Assembly: GCA_947629595.1 (NCBI GenBank)
Contig: CANREI010000014.1
Coordinates: forward strand, 1 to 22,518
Length of the DNA stretch: 22,518 nucleotides
Direction of reading: 5' to 3'
From: an uncultured Alphaproteobacteria bacterium
GTDB lineage: Bacteria > Pseudomonadota > Alphaproteobacteria > CAAHEQ01 > UBA3637
Part shown: piece after piece, positions 16,472-22,518 of the stretch
Layout: the number at the start of each line of letters is the position of its first letter
Numbering within the stretch: position 1 is the stretch's first letter
Translations under genes and position numbers: made by a program
The notes under the pieces: model-generated
What the model saw: only the letters and a program-made list of their open reading frames with translations
Databases searched by the model: none
What the model was told of the DNA's origin: nothing

Positions 16472-17107
16472 TTATTGTTTTGTCACAATAACCATTGCTT
16501 CTCTCAACACGCGATCACCGCCGATGGTGTAACCGCTTTGCAATTCCTGCACAATCGTACCCGGTTCTTTTTCGGCATTTTCCGTTTCTTGAATCACTTT
16601 ATGTAAATTGGGATCAAAAATCGTTCCCACGGTTTCCATTTTTCGAATTTGATGCTGTTCAAAAACGGTTTGAAGCTGTTTTTGCGTCATTTCAACGCCT
16701 TTGAGCAGATTGATTAAAAACGAATCGCAATCGGTGTTCGATTCTTTGGCTTTTTCAATTTCTTTTTGAGCATAATCAATGGCATTGGACAAATAATCGG
16801 CAACGGGTAACAAATCACGGGCAAAAGAGGCGTTAGCATAGCGATTGGCTTTTTCAATATCAATTTGTGTGCGTTTGCGCAAATTTTCCATTTCCGCCTG
16901 CGCCCGCATGGCCAAATCTTTCCACTTTTCAACTTCTTCGTTCTCACAAGAAGAATCGGTTTGCGTTTGTGCTTCATCAATTGTGTCGGCCGATGTTTCT
17001 TGTGTTACTTCCGGTTGTTGTTCGGCCGATGTTTCCGCCGGGTTTGTTTCTTGTTGCACATTTTGTGCTTCCGCCGTTTGATGCTTATGATGATGTTTAT
17101 GACTCAT
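16472..17107 (-). CDS. grpE: GrpE, DnaK nucleotide exchange factor
   Basis: GrpE is the homodimeric cochaperone that releases ADP from DnaK (Hsp70). The 211-aa protein has a low-complexity N-terminal region (about 1-55), a long coiled-coil helix (about 55-110) with WKDLAMRAQAEMENLRKRTQ and ASFARDLLPVADYL, and the beta-wing head with GVEMTQKQL, FDPNLHKVIQ, PGTIVQELQSGYTIGGDRVLREAMVIV. These are family signatures. Oddly, the N-terminus reads MSHKHHHKHQ, five histidines in ten residues, followed by an acidic Glu/Thr/Gln stretch; nothing in GrpE function requires this. AAAGGG sits before the ATG on the minus strand. hrcA and dnaK are not adjacent, and I found no CIRCE element upstream. Confidence 0.95.
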   Translation of the reverse strand: MSHKHHHKHQTAEAQNVQQETNPAETSAEQQPEVTQETSADTIDEAQTQTDSSCENEEVEKWKDLAMRAQAEMENLRKRTQIDIEKANRYANASFARDLLPVADYLSNAIDYAQKEIEKAKESNTDCDSFLINLLKGVEMTQKQLQTVFEQHQIRKMETVGTIFDPNLHKVIQETENAEKEPGTIVQELQSGYTIGGDRVLREAMVIVTKQ

Positions 17108-17283
17108 AATAACCCTTTCCGAATAAAATAATATGACTATGTTTATATGTAGAAGTAAGTTATGAAAAAATCAAGAGAAAAATTTAAAAATTTTTAATTT
17201 CATCGAATCTTTATAAAAAACTTGCATAAACGAATAAAAAAGCATAGTATAAGGAAAAAATAAAATAAACAAAGGAGTATTAT
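17108..17283. promoter_or_regulatory. Divergent grpE/rph intergenic region with rph promoter
   Basis: On the plus strand TTGCAT (17222-17227), a 17-bp spacer and TAGTAT (17245-17250) form a convincing housekeeping promoter for rph, with AAAGGAG (17271-17277) 6 nt before its ATG. A perfect 14-bp palindrome, TTAAAAATTTTTAA (17184-17197), and a GAATC site (17205-17209, matching the GANTC methylation target of CcrM in Alphaproteobacteria) lie upstream. On the minus strand a CTTGAT box near 17174 could be the -35 element for grpE, but I cannot pair it with a good -10 box, and no clear heat-shock promoter is visible. Confidence 0.65.
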
Positions 17284-18003
17284 ATGGCAAGACCGTCCGG
17301 TCGGCAACCCGATGAGTTGCGTTTTGTTGAATTGATTATAAATCCCAATAAGTATGCGGAAGGATCCTGTTTAATCAAATGCGGTGATACGCATGTTCTG
17401 TGTACGGCCACGGTGGAAGATAAAGTGCCGGTATGGGTTAAAAATACCGGTCAAGGGTGGATTACCGCCGAATACGGTATGTTGCCGCGCGCAACGGGTG
17501 TTCGAACCGACAGAGAAGCCAAAAAAGGCCAATCGGGGCGTACGCAGGAAATTCAACGATTGATCGGACGCGCATTAAGAGCCGGTGCGGATTTACGAGC
17601 ACTGGACGGTTTTTGCATTAAAATCGATTGTGATGTTTTACAAGCAGACGGCGGTACGCGTACCGCTTCCGTCACGGGCGGATTTGTGGCGCTTTATTTG
17701 GCTTGTCAATATTTAAAAAAGGCCGAAAAAATTAAAAAATTTCCCATTACCCAAATGGTTGCCGCCGTTTCGTGCGGTATTGTGCAAGGCGTTCCCGTTT
17801 TGGATTTGGATTATATGGAAGATTCAAATGCCGGTACCGATTCGAATTTTGTTATGACAAGCAATGATATGTTAATTGAAATTCAGGGAACGGCGGAACA
17901 CGGCGCTTTTTCTTCTCCCGAATTAACGGCGTTAATGACGTTGGCTCAAAAAGGCATTCGGGAATTGATTGAAAAACAAAAAACGGCTTTAAAAATTGAA
18001 TAA
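17284..18003 (+). CDS. rph: RNase PH, tRNA 3'-end exoribonuclease
   Basis: RNase PH is a phosphate-dependent 3'-5' exonuclease that trims tRNA precursors and rRNA 3' ends, working as a hexameric ring. The 239-aa length matches the family. Motifs are RPSGRQPDELR at the N-terminus (3-13), TAEYGMLPRATGVR, RTQEIQRLIGRALRA, the phosphate-site DCDVLQADGGTRTASVTG, and LDLDYMEDSNAGTDSNFV. It has its own promoter in the gap shared with grpE and is followed after 15 nt by rdgB, so the two are likely cotranscribed. The rph-rdgB pairing beside heat-shock genes is common in Alphaproteobacteria; hemW, which often comes next, is absent here. Confidence 0.97.
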   Translation: MARPSGRQPDELRFVELIINPNKYAEGSCLIKCGDTHVLCTATVEDKVPVWVKNTGQGWITAEYGMLPRATGVRTDREAKKGQSGRTQEIQRLIGRALRAGADLRALDGFCIKIDCDVLQADGGTRTASVTGGFVALYLACQYLKKAEKIKKFPITQMVAAVSCGIVQGVPVLDLDYMEDSNAGTDSNFVMTSNDMLIEIQGTAEHGAFSSPELTALMTLAQKGIRELIEKQKTALKIE

Positions 18004-18018
18004 AAAGGAAAATGATTT

Positions 18019-18603
18019 ATGACAACTTTTGTTTTAGCATCGCATAATGCACATAAATTAGAAGAAATCCGACGAATTTTATTACCGTTAAACATTCAAA
18101 TCATCGATTCCGAAACGGCGCATTTGCCCGATGTGATTGAAACGGGAGAAACTTTTAAGGAAAATGCCGTTTTAAAAGCAACGGAAGGCTTTAAACAAAC
18201 GAAAATGCCCGTTTTGGCAGATGATTCGGGCTTGTGTATATCGGCACTCAATGACGCGCCCGGGGTTTATTCGGCACGGTTTGCTGCCAAACACGGCGGT
18301 TATCCGGCTGTTTTTGATGTTTTAAACAATCAATTGAAAGATAATCCGAATCGCAAAGCGCATTATGTGTGCGTGATTGCTTTGGCCATGAGCGAAACGG
18401 AGGTTTATACGTTTGAGGGCGAATTGCACGGCACATTGGCTTTTGCGCCCGAAGGCACGGGCGGATTCGGATATGATCCGTTGTTTATTCCCGACGGATA
18501 TCATAAAACATTGGGATGCATTCCGGCGGAAGAAAAAAATAAAATTTCTCATCGCGCCAAAGCGTTGGAAAAATTATTCGAATTTTTAAAAAACCGTCAA
18601 TAA
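18019..18603 (+). CDS. rdgB: RdgB/HAM1, XTP/dITP diphosphatase
   Basis: This enzyme hydrolyses non-canonical purine triphosphates (ITP, dITP, XTP) to monophosphates and pyrophosphate, preventing their incorporation into nucleic acids. The 194-aa protein shows the substrate-binding SHNAHKLEEI (8-17), ETFKENAVLKA (44-54), the metal-binding ADDSGL (67-72), PGVYSARFA, GGFGYDPLFIPDG and the C-terminal ISHRAKAL. AAGGAA lies 8 nt before the ATG. An ATG at 18012 is out of frame and ignored. The gene ends 28 nt from the stop of the convergent amiC, and I see no convincing terminator between them. Confidence 0.97.
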   Translation: MTTFVLASHNAHKLEEIRRILLPLNIQIIDSETAHLPDVIETGETFKENAVLKATEGFKQTKMPVLADDSGLCISALNDAPGVYSARFAAKHGGYPAVFDVLNNQLKDNPNRKAHYVCVIALAMSETEVYTFEGELHGTLAFAPEGTGGFGYDPLFIPDGYHKTLGCIPAEEKNKISHRAKALEKLFEFLKNRQ

Positions 18604-18631
18604 TAAAATAAAAGCGTGCCAATCATAAAAT

Positions 18632-19930
18632 TTATTGATCATAAATGGCGCTGTCATATTCGGAAAAATATTGATTAACGGCCCGCACCAGCGCCTCGCT
18701 TAACTTTTGCCGATAGGAGGCTTTTTGCAATTGCGCTTCTTCCGTTCGGTTGGATAAATAACCCATTTCAAGCAAAACGGCCGGCACACTCGGTGATTTT
18801 AACACGGCAAACCCGGCATGGCGATGCGGTTGCGGTAACGTGTGAACGGCTTTGCGCATTTCGGTTGCCAACAAATCGGCATAGCGGCGCGATTGCTTCA
18901 TGGTTTCGCCTTGTGCCAAGTCAATTAAGACCATACTGGCATCTTGTTTCACATCACCCAAATCCATTTCAAACAAAATATCCGATTTGTTTTCCCGTTC
19001 GGCCAAAGCGGCAGCTTCTTTATCCGATGATGTTTCGGAAAGCGTGTAAACCGATAAGCCTTTGGCGGAGGAATTAGTGGAACTGTCGGCATGAATGGAA
19101 ATAAACAAGTCTGCTTGTGCCTGATGCGCTTTTTTAACCCGGCCGCGTAAAGAAATATACACATCGGAATCGCGGGTCATCACCACTTTATAACCGGCTT
19201 TTTCCAACAGTTTTCTGGTTTCCCGCCCCATTTTCAGCGTTAAATCTTTTTCATAGTGTCCCGTTTTGGAAATGGCACCCGGATCTTTTCCGCCGTGTCC
19301 GGGATCTAACATAACAATATGTTTTTTCATTTTATTGAACGGTTGTAATCCCACTTTAACGCCGGTTGATTGCTTGGTACCGGTTGTTTTTTGAGGGGTA
19401 TTCACGGCTTTAATGCCGGACGAACTCTCTTTTATTTTCATCAGCGGTACACCGGCGGAAGCGTCTGTTGCCGTTGTTTTGGGTACTAACGATTGAACGG
19501 TTGCTTTGGACGCGGTTTTCCCTTCTCCGCGCAAATCAACGACATAGCGCCAAATACCGCCCGTCTGCCCGACTTGCGGCGGCAAAATAAATTCTCTCGT
19601 CACACTGACCTTTTGCCGTAAATCAAAAACAACACGGGCAATATTGCCGGTATGCGATCCGAATCGAACGCCGTCGATTAACGTGTTTGTCGGATATTTT
19701 TTTTGCTTAATTTCATTCGGAACGGTTAATTTTTCCACATCAAATACCAATCTGTCGGGGTTTGATAAGAACTGATGCTTAAAATCGGTTCGCTCGTTTG
19801 TTTCGACAACAATGCGCACGTCTCCCGTTTCAAAATTGGCAAAACGAATGTCTTTAACGGTTGCCGCCACTGTTTGGATACAATATAAACAGCATATTAA
19901 AGCAAAAATCCATACTTTTTTCAGTGTCAT
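18632..19930 (-). CDS. amiC: AmiC-type periplasmic N-acetylmuramoyl-L-alanine amidase
   Basis: The enzyme cleaves the bond between MurNAc and the peptide stem, splitting septal peptidoglycan during daughter-cell separation. The 432-aa precursor starts with a signal peptide (about residues 1-23, cleavage near TVAA), followed by an AMIN domain (about 25-135) that targets such enzymes to the division site, a Ser/Thr/Lys-rich linker (about 136-200) and a zinc amidase_3 domain. Zinc ligands are H212 in DPGHGG, E227 in YEKDL and H280 in SIHAD; E388 in LLEMGYLSN is the catalytic glutamate. The insert DILFEMDLGDVKQDASMVLIDLAQ (317-340) matches the position of the autoinhibitory helix of AmiB/AmiC enzymes, so an EnvC/LytM-type activator is expected. 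The ribosome binding site is weak (AAAGAA directly next to the ATG). It is divergent from rne, a pairing often seen in Alphaproteobacteria. Confidence 0.95.
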   Translation of the reverse strand: MTLKKVWIFALICCLYCIQTVAATVKDIRFANFETGDVRIVVETNERTDFKHQFLSNPDRLVFDVEKLTVPNEIKQKKYPTNTLIDGVRFGSHTGNIARVVFDLRQKVSVTREFILPPQVGQTGGIWRYVVDLRGEGKTASKATVQSLVPKTTATDASAGVPLMKIKESSSGIKAVNTPQKTTGTKQSTGVKVGLQPFNKMKKHIVMLDPGHGGKDPGAISKTGHYEKDLTLKMGRETRKLLEKAGYKVVMTRDSDVYISLRGRVKKAHQAQADLFISIHADSSTNSSAKGLSVYTLSETSSDKEAAALAERENKSDILFEMDLGDVKQDASMVLIDLAQGETMKQSRRYADLLATEMRKAVHTLPQPHRHAGFAVLKSPSVPAVLLEMGYLSNRTEEAQLQKASYRQKLSEALVRAVNQYFSEYDSAIYDQ

Positions 19931-19963
19931 TTCTTTAAATAATAAAAAAGGTGTAAAAAAAAC

Positions 19964-19992
19964 TTGCTTATTTATTCATATACCGATATAAT
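19964..19992 (+). promoter_or_regulatory. Predicted rne promoter
   Basis: TTGCTT (19964-19969) and a perfect TATAAT (19987-19992) are separated by exactly 17 bp. This is the best promoter match in the window and lies about 190 nt before the rne start codon. It would start transcription near 19999-20000. On the opposite strand a weaker pair, TTGCTT (plus-strand 19998-20003) and TATATG (19977-19982) with a 15-bp spacer, could serve amiC; that call is tentative. Confidence 0.75.
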
Positions 19993-19999
19993 AAAAAAA

Positions 20000-20149
20000 G
20001 CAATCAAAAATATGATTGCCCGAACTATTTTTTAAACAAACCGAACGGATGAACAATGAAAATATTTATTCTCTCGCCTCATTTTGGAATATTTCCGATA
20101 CGAATCGGTTTGTTTGCTGATATTTTATTGCTTTTAAATAAGGCAATAA
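20000..20149 (+). promoter_or_regulatory. Structured rne 5' leader with three predicted stem-loops
   Basis: Three hairpins can be read in the leader. The first pairs GCAATCA (20000-20006) with TGATTGC (20013-20019) around a 6-nt loop and falls right at the expected transcript start. The second pairs CCGAT (20095-20099) with ATCGG (20104-20108) around ACGA. The third pairs TTATTGC (20125-20131) with GCAATAA (20143-20149), extended inward by three pairs including one T-G wobble, and ends 16 nt before AAAGGA. E. coli RNase E controls its own mRNA through its 5' leader; a similar role here is inference from position only. Confidence 0.5.
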
Positions 20150-20180
20150 CACCACACATTATTTTAAAGGATTATTATTT

Positions 20181-22406
20181 ATGTCAAAGAAAATGCTTAT
20201 TGATGCCACGCATCCCGAAGAAACGCGTGTCGTCGTTGTTGAAAACGGGAGGGTTGAAGAATTAGATGTTGACACCTCCACCAAAAAACAAATTAAAGGA
20301 AACATTTATTTAGCCAAAATCATTCGAGTCGAGCCTTCTTTACAAGCGGCATTTGTTGATTACGGCGGAAACAAGCACGGCTTTTTGGCTTTCGGGGAAA
20401 TTCATCCCGATTATTATCAAATTCCCGTTGCGGACAGAGAGGCTTTAAAAGCCATGATTGCCGCCAAGCAGGAAGAAGAGGAAGTCGAAACCGTTACCGA
20501 GAAGAACGAAGATGTGGAAGTCATCGGCGAATCGGAAGAAACACCGCGTCAACGTATGTATTTCTATAAAAGATATAAAATTCAGGAAGTGATTCGGCAA
20601 GGACAGGTTATGTTGGTTCAGGTTGTGAAAGAAGAACGCGGCAATAAAGGCGCTGCTTTAACAACCTATTTATCACTGGCCGGGCGATACAGCGTTTTAA
20701 TGCCCAATAACGGCAAAGGCGGCGGCGTTTCCCGTAAAATTACGAATATCAAAGACAGAAAATCGTTGCGCACCATTGTTGATAAACTGCCCATTCCGCA
20801 AGGAATGAGCGTGATTATTCGCACGGCCGGACAAGGGAAAACCAAAACGGAAATTAAGCGCGACTATGACTATTTAATTAAAACGTGGATGAAAATTCGG
20901 GAAAACACGCTCGAATCGTTGGCACCGAAATTGATTCATGAAGAAGGCGATATTATTAAACGGTCGTTGCGTGATGTTTTCTCACCGGATATTGATGAAG
21001 TTTGGGTGGAAGGCGAAAGTGTTTTCAAATCCGTTAAAGATTTTATGAAAATGTTAATGCCGGGGCAAGCCAAAAAGATTAAGCAATATAAGGGAGAAGA
21101 TCCGCTCTTTTTGGTGAATCAGGTCGAATCGCAGTTAGAGGCCATTCACAGCAATATCGTGCAATTAAAATCGGGCGGCTATTTGGTGATTGATCAAACG
21201 GAAGCGCTGGTTGCGGTTGATGTAAACTCCGGTCGGGCCACAAGAGAACACGATATTGAAGAAACGGCTTTGCGCACGAATTTGGAAACGTGTGATGAAT
21301 TAGCGCGGCAATTACGGTTGCGCGATTTAGCGGGCTTAATCGTGATTGACTTTATTGATATGGATGAAGCCAAAAATAATGCAACCGTGGAACGTCATTT
21401 AAAAGAAGCGTTAAAACGCGATCGCGCCCGCATACAAGTCGGGAAAATGTCGGGTTTCGGGCTGATGGAAATGTCTCGTCAACGCCTGCATTCCAGCTTT
21501 TTGGAAAGCAGCTATCATGTCTGTCCGCATTGTGCCGGCAAAGGCGTGATTCGGTCGGTTGAATCCTGCGCTATGCATGCATTGCATATTTTGGAAGAAG
21601 CTTGTCTGAAAAATCGAGACACACATATTGTCTTATCGTTACCGCAAGCGGTTGCCACATATGTTTTAAATAACAAGCGCAAAAATTTGGTTGATATGGA
21701 AAAACGGTATGCTTGTTCCGTTACGGTTTCGGCGGATAATTCCATTGAAAGAATCTCCGATTATAAATTGGAACGGCTTCGGGAAGACGGTGAATGCGTC
21801 AATTTGTCTTTAACGGCGCATTATTTTAAAACAAATGATAAAAAACAAAACGATTATGTCAAACATCATAAAGGCAACGCGGAAGAACCCGCTGAAAAAT
21901 TAACGGACTCTTCTGAAACGGAAGAAGAAAACAATAATTTCTTCGGTAATCGGAGAGGCAAAAATCGGCGGCGGTACGACTGGCGTAAAAAACGGCGTGA
22001 CCAACAGCGCGATCGGTTTATGCAATCCGAGATGACAACCGAAGTAACACCCGATACGCCGGCAGAGAATCGTTTTACGGTTGTTGAACAGCAATCACTG
22101 GAAAATTATACCGAAACGGCAGCAACCGCAGAACAAGTTGAAGCAAATGAAACTGCTTCACACGAAGAAGAGTTTTCCAATAATAAATTTAACAAAAAAC
22201 AACCGAAAAAATATCGGTCGTTTAAAAGTCGTCATGCCGCCAAAATGCAACGGGAAGCCGAAAATGCCAAAAAGGAAGAAACGGTAACGGAAATGCCCAA
22301 ACCCGGCATGACGGAAACCTTGGAAGCCGCGGCAACACCGATTACGGAACCCAAAAAGAAAAAACGGGGTTGGTGGAATAAATTAGTCAGCTCCGACGAG
22401 GCTTAA
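20181..22406 (+). CDS. rne: RNase E, RNA-degradosome endoribonuclease
   Basis: RNase E starts mRNA decay and processes rRNA and tRNA precursors by cutting AU-rich single-stranded RNA. The 741-aa protein has an N-terminal catalytic half (about 1-540): an RNase H-like start, an S1 region (from about 37) interrupted by an acidic insertion (about 96-125), a 5'-sensor region, and the DNase I-like active site with magnesium ligands D347 (VAVDVNSG) and D390 (IVIDFIDMDEAKNN). The zinc-link cysteines C448 and C451 are in CPHCAGKG. The remaining roughly 180 residues are low-complexity, Lys/Arg- and Glu-rich, with an arginine-rich patch (RRGKNRRRYDWRKKRR) and a terminal RGWWNK. This is shorter than E. 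coli RNase E (1061 aa) but much longer than RNase G. AAAGGA (20166-20171) lies 9 nt before the ATG. Confidence 0.96.
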   Translation: MSKKMLIDATHPEETRVVVVENGRVEELDVDTSTKKQIKGNIYLAKIIRVEPSLQAAFVDYGGNKHGFLAFGEIHPDYYQIPVADREALKAMIAAKQEEEEVETVTEKNEDVEVIGESEETPRQRMYFYKRYKIQEVIRQGQVMLVQVVKEERGNKGAALTTYLSLAGRYSVLMPNNGKGGGVSRKITNIKDRKSLRTIVDKLPIPQGMSVIIRTAGQGKTKTEIKRDYDYLIKTWMKIRENTLESLAPKLIHEEGDIIKRSLRDVFSPDIDEVWVEGESVFKSVKDFMKMLMPGQAKKIKQYKGEDPLFLVNQVESQLEAIHSNIVQLKSGGYLVIDQTEALVAVDVNSGRATREHDIEETALRTNLETCDELARQLRLRDLAGLIVIDFIDMDEAKNNATVERHLKEALKRDRARIQVGKMSGFGLMEMSRQRLHSSFLESSYHVCPHCAGKGVIRSVESCAMHALHILEEACLKNRDTHIVLSLPQAVATYVLNNKRKNLVDMEKRYACSVTVSADNSIERISDYKLERLREDGECVNLSLTAHYFKTNDKKQNDYVKHHKGNAEEPAEKLTDSSETEEENNNFFGNRRGKNRRRYDWRKKRRDQQRDRFMQSEMTTEVTPDTPAENRFTVVEQQSLENYTETAATAEQVEANETASHEEEFSNNKFNKKQPKKYRSFKSRHAAKMQREAENAKKEETVTEMPKPGMTETLEAAATPITEPKKKKRGWWNKLVSSDEA

Positions 22407-22424
22407 ACTTCAAGCACACAGGCT

Positions 22425-22456
22425 AAAAAAACGGCGGAAATTCTCCGCCGTTTTTT
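22425..22456. terminator. Strong bidirectional intrinsic terminator after rne
   Basis: ACGGCGGA (22431-22438) pairs perfectly with TCCGCCGT (22444-22451) around a 5-nt AATTC loop. Six A residues precede it and the T run 22451-22456 follows, so it can end transcripts from both sides. It lies 18 nt after the rne stop and 3 nt beyond the stop of a probable convergent gene at the window edge. Confidence 0.92.
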
Positions 22457-22459
22457 GTG

Positions 22460-22518
22460 TTATTTCTTCCCGTGTATTTTTTCATAAATTGATTGAACCA
22501 AAACATACATTAAAGGAA
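22460..22518 (-). CDS. 3' end of a convergent gene of unknown identity, truncated by the window edge
   Basis: On the minus strand one frame is open from the window edge to a TAA at 22460-22462, encoding the 18-residue end PLMYVLVQSIYEKIHGKK. The other frames close quickly, and the terminator lies directly behind this stop, which supports a real gene end. A hydrophobic stretch followed by a basic tail resembles the last membrane helix and tail of RND efflux permeases, but 18 residues are too few to assign a family with any confidence. Confidence 0.4.
   Translation of the reverse strand, partial: PLMYVLVQSIYEKIHGKK

Noticed and set aside
17184..17197. CtrA-like site (two TTAA half-sites) upstream of rph
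   Set aside because: The half-sites are 6 nt apart, whereas the CtrA consensus needs 7, and the surrounding sequence is extremely AT-rich.
17108..17283. CIRCE (HrcA operator) upstream of grpE
   Set aside because: No TTAGCACTC / GAGTGCTAA pair is present in the gap.
18601..18660. Terminator between convergent rdgB and amiC
   Set aside because: Only an imperfect AT-rich near-palindrome is visible, with no GC stem and no T run.
20056..20265. Possible 69-codon upstream reading frame in the rne leader, overlapping rne out of frame
   Set aside because: There is only a weak ribosome binding site, and the second half merely mirrors rne coding sequence in another frame. A short regulatory upstream frame cannot be excluded, but nothing supports it.
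1..22518. CRISPR arrays, tRNA or rRNA genes, insertion sequences, phage genes or a novel multi-gene accessory system
   Set aside because: I saw no direct-repeat arrays, transposase or integrase sequence, inverted-repeat borders or tRNA-like cloverleafs. Nearly all the DNA is occupied by recognisable core genes.

Overview
This window looks like a chromosomal segment of an AT-leaning alphaproteobacterium that lives at least partly by fermentation. The alphaproteobacterial assignment rests on four things: a DivK-type single-domain response regulator; an FtsZ with a long acidic linker ending in a LPAFLR-type tail; an RNase E with an acidic insertion in its S1 region and a C-terminal GWW motif; and a neighbourhood of grpE, rph, rdgB, amiC and rne typical of that class. 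The full-length AdhE is unusual there and suggests an anaerobic or microaerobic, possibly host-associated, uncultured lineage. That lifestyle is inferred. The genes are ordinary housekeeping genes; I see no CRISPR array, prophage, transposon or RNA gene.

Positions 1-13694 (+ strand) hold the 3' part of a division and cell wall (dcw) cluster, packed so tightly that it probably forms one transcription unit: murE'-murF (one continuous reading frame), mraY, ftsW, murG, murC, murB, ddl, ftsQ, ftsA, ftsZ, then rsmB and divK, closed by a hairpin terminator. The murE fragment carries the DNPR motif of meso-diaminopimelate-adding enzymes. The encoded proteins run from UDP-MurNAc-peptide assembly (MurC, MurE, MurF, MurB, Ddl) through lipid I and II formation (MraY, MurG) to septal polymerisation and the divisome (FtsW, FtsQ, FtsA, FtsZ). 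Two genes expected from alphaproteobacterial gene order are absent from their usual places: murD (only 4 nt separate mraY and ftsW) and lpxC (rsmB follows ftsZ). DivK, a cell-cycle regulator, sits at the end of the cluster.

Positions 13716-17107 (- strand) hold adhE and, upstream of it, grpE. adhE has its own promoter, with a perfect 17-bp AT palindrome between the -35 and -10 boxes. From 17284 the + strand carries rph and rdgB (RNA 3'-end processing and nucleotide-pool cleaning), served by a clear promoter in the grpE/rph divergent gap.

Positions 18632-19930 (- strand) encode an exported AmiC-type amidase for septal peptidoglycan splitting. It is divergent from rne (20181-22406, + strand), which has a strong promoter and a leader of about 180 nt with three predicted stem-loops, a layout that would suit feedback control of RNase E. 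A strong bidirectional terminator follows rne, and the last 59 bases look like the 3' end of a convergent gene.
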